A stretch of DNA of 6,046 nt from an uncultured Eubacterium sp. (GTDB taxonomy: Bacteria; Bacillota; Clostridia; Eubacteriales; Eubacteriaceae), in contig CACZTE010000014.1 of NCBI GenBank assembly GCA_902784045.1, positions 1 through 6,046 on the forward strand. Reading direction: 5' to 3'. The position numbers and the translations under genes are program-made. A model generated the notes under the pieces. It made no database searches, was not told where the DNA came from, and worked only from the letters and a program-made list of their open reading frames with translations. This document shows, piece by piece, positions 5,998 to 6,046 of this stretch; the stretch's first letter is position 1; each line of letters opens with the position of its first letter.

Positions 5998-6031
5998 AAA
6001 GGTCAAAAGGGGTTATCTTTTGGCCTTTTTT
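5998..6031 (+). terminator. Rho-independent terminator of the metal ATPase gene
   Basis: GGTCAAAAG (6001-6009) pairs with CTTTTGGCC (6017-6025), eight Watson-Crick pairs and one G-T wobble, around a seven-base loop. Six T follow at 6026-6031. It lies about 30 bases past the stop codon, so the ATPase transcript is probably monocistronic. Confidence 0.9.
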
Positions 6032-6043
6032 ACTTTCGAAAGT
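6032..6043. repeat. 12-bp perfect palindrome ACTTTCGAAAGT
   Basis: This perfect palindrome directly follows the terminator T-tract at the window edge. It could be an operator for the next gene or chance; there is too little sequence to tell. Confidence 0.35.
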
Positions 6044-6046
6044 GAC

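Overview
The window looks like the chromosome of a low- to moderate-GC member of the Bacillota, most likely a clostridial or related lineage. The evidence is strong AGGAGG-type ribosome binding sites, sigma-A-like promoters (one matches consensus perfectly), a tyrosyl-tRNA synthetase of the KMGKT type, a clostridia-style IS200 element and a CsoR-type metal operator. No species can be named from this sequence alone.

Layout, left to right. (1) Positions 1-1059, minus strand: tyrS, whose 3' end (the S4 RNA-binding domain) lies outside the window. (2) Positions 1060-1210: a short divergent intergenic region with back-to-back promoters whose -35 elements overlap. (3) Positions 1211-1912, plus strand: lspA, the lipoprotein signal peptidase, with an unusual basic C-terminal tail of about 80 residues. 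(4) About 2021-2728: an IS200-type insertion sequence. Its single transposase gene (minus strand) is dead, with a nonsense codon, two frameshifts and a damaged HUH motif, but both end hairpins are still recognisable. (5) Positions 2747-2784: a terminator for the next gene. (6) Positions 2866-3729, minus strand: a multi-pass membrane protein of the CPBP (CAAX protease/bacteriocin-processing) family. (7) Positions 3730-4032: a divergent regulatory region holding a consensus promoter and two CsoR-like palindromes. (8) Positions 4033-5967, plus strand: a complete heavy-metal (P1B-type) P-type ATPase without an N-terminal metal-binding domain, followed by a Rho-independent terminator at 5998-6031.

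TyrS and LspA are housekeeping functions (tRNA charging and lipoprotein maturation). The ATPase appears to be a stand-alone, metal-inducible efflux unit: its own promoter is overlaid by operators of the CsoR/RcnR/CstR repressor family, and it has its own terminator. No regulator or metallochaperone gene lies in the window, so the repressor must be encoded elsewhere. The IS and the CPBP gene separate the housekeeping part from the metal-resistance part.

I found no convincing evidence of a wholly new multi-gene system. The points most worth a second look are the twin-operator promoter, the atypical metal-site residues of the ATPase, the LspA tail, the decayed IS200 with retained ends, and a possible pair of compensating frameshifts in the N-terminus of the CPBP gene.
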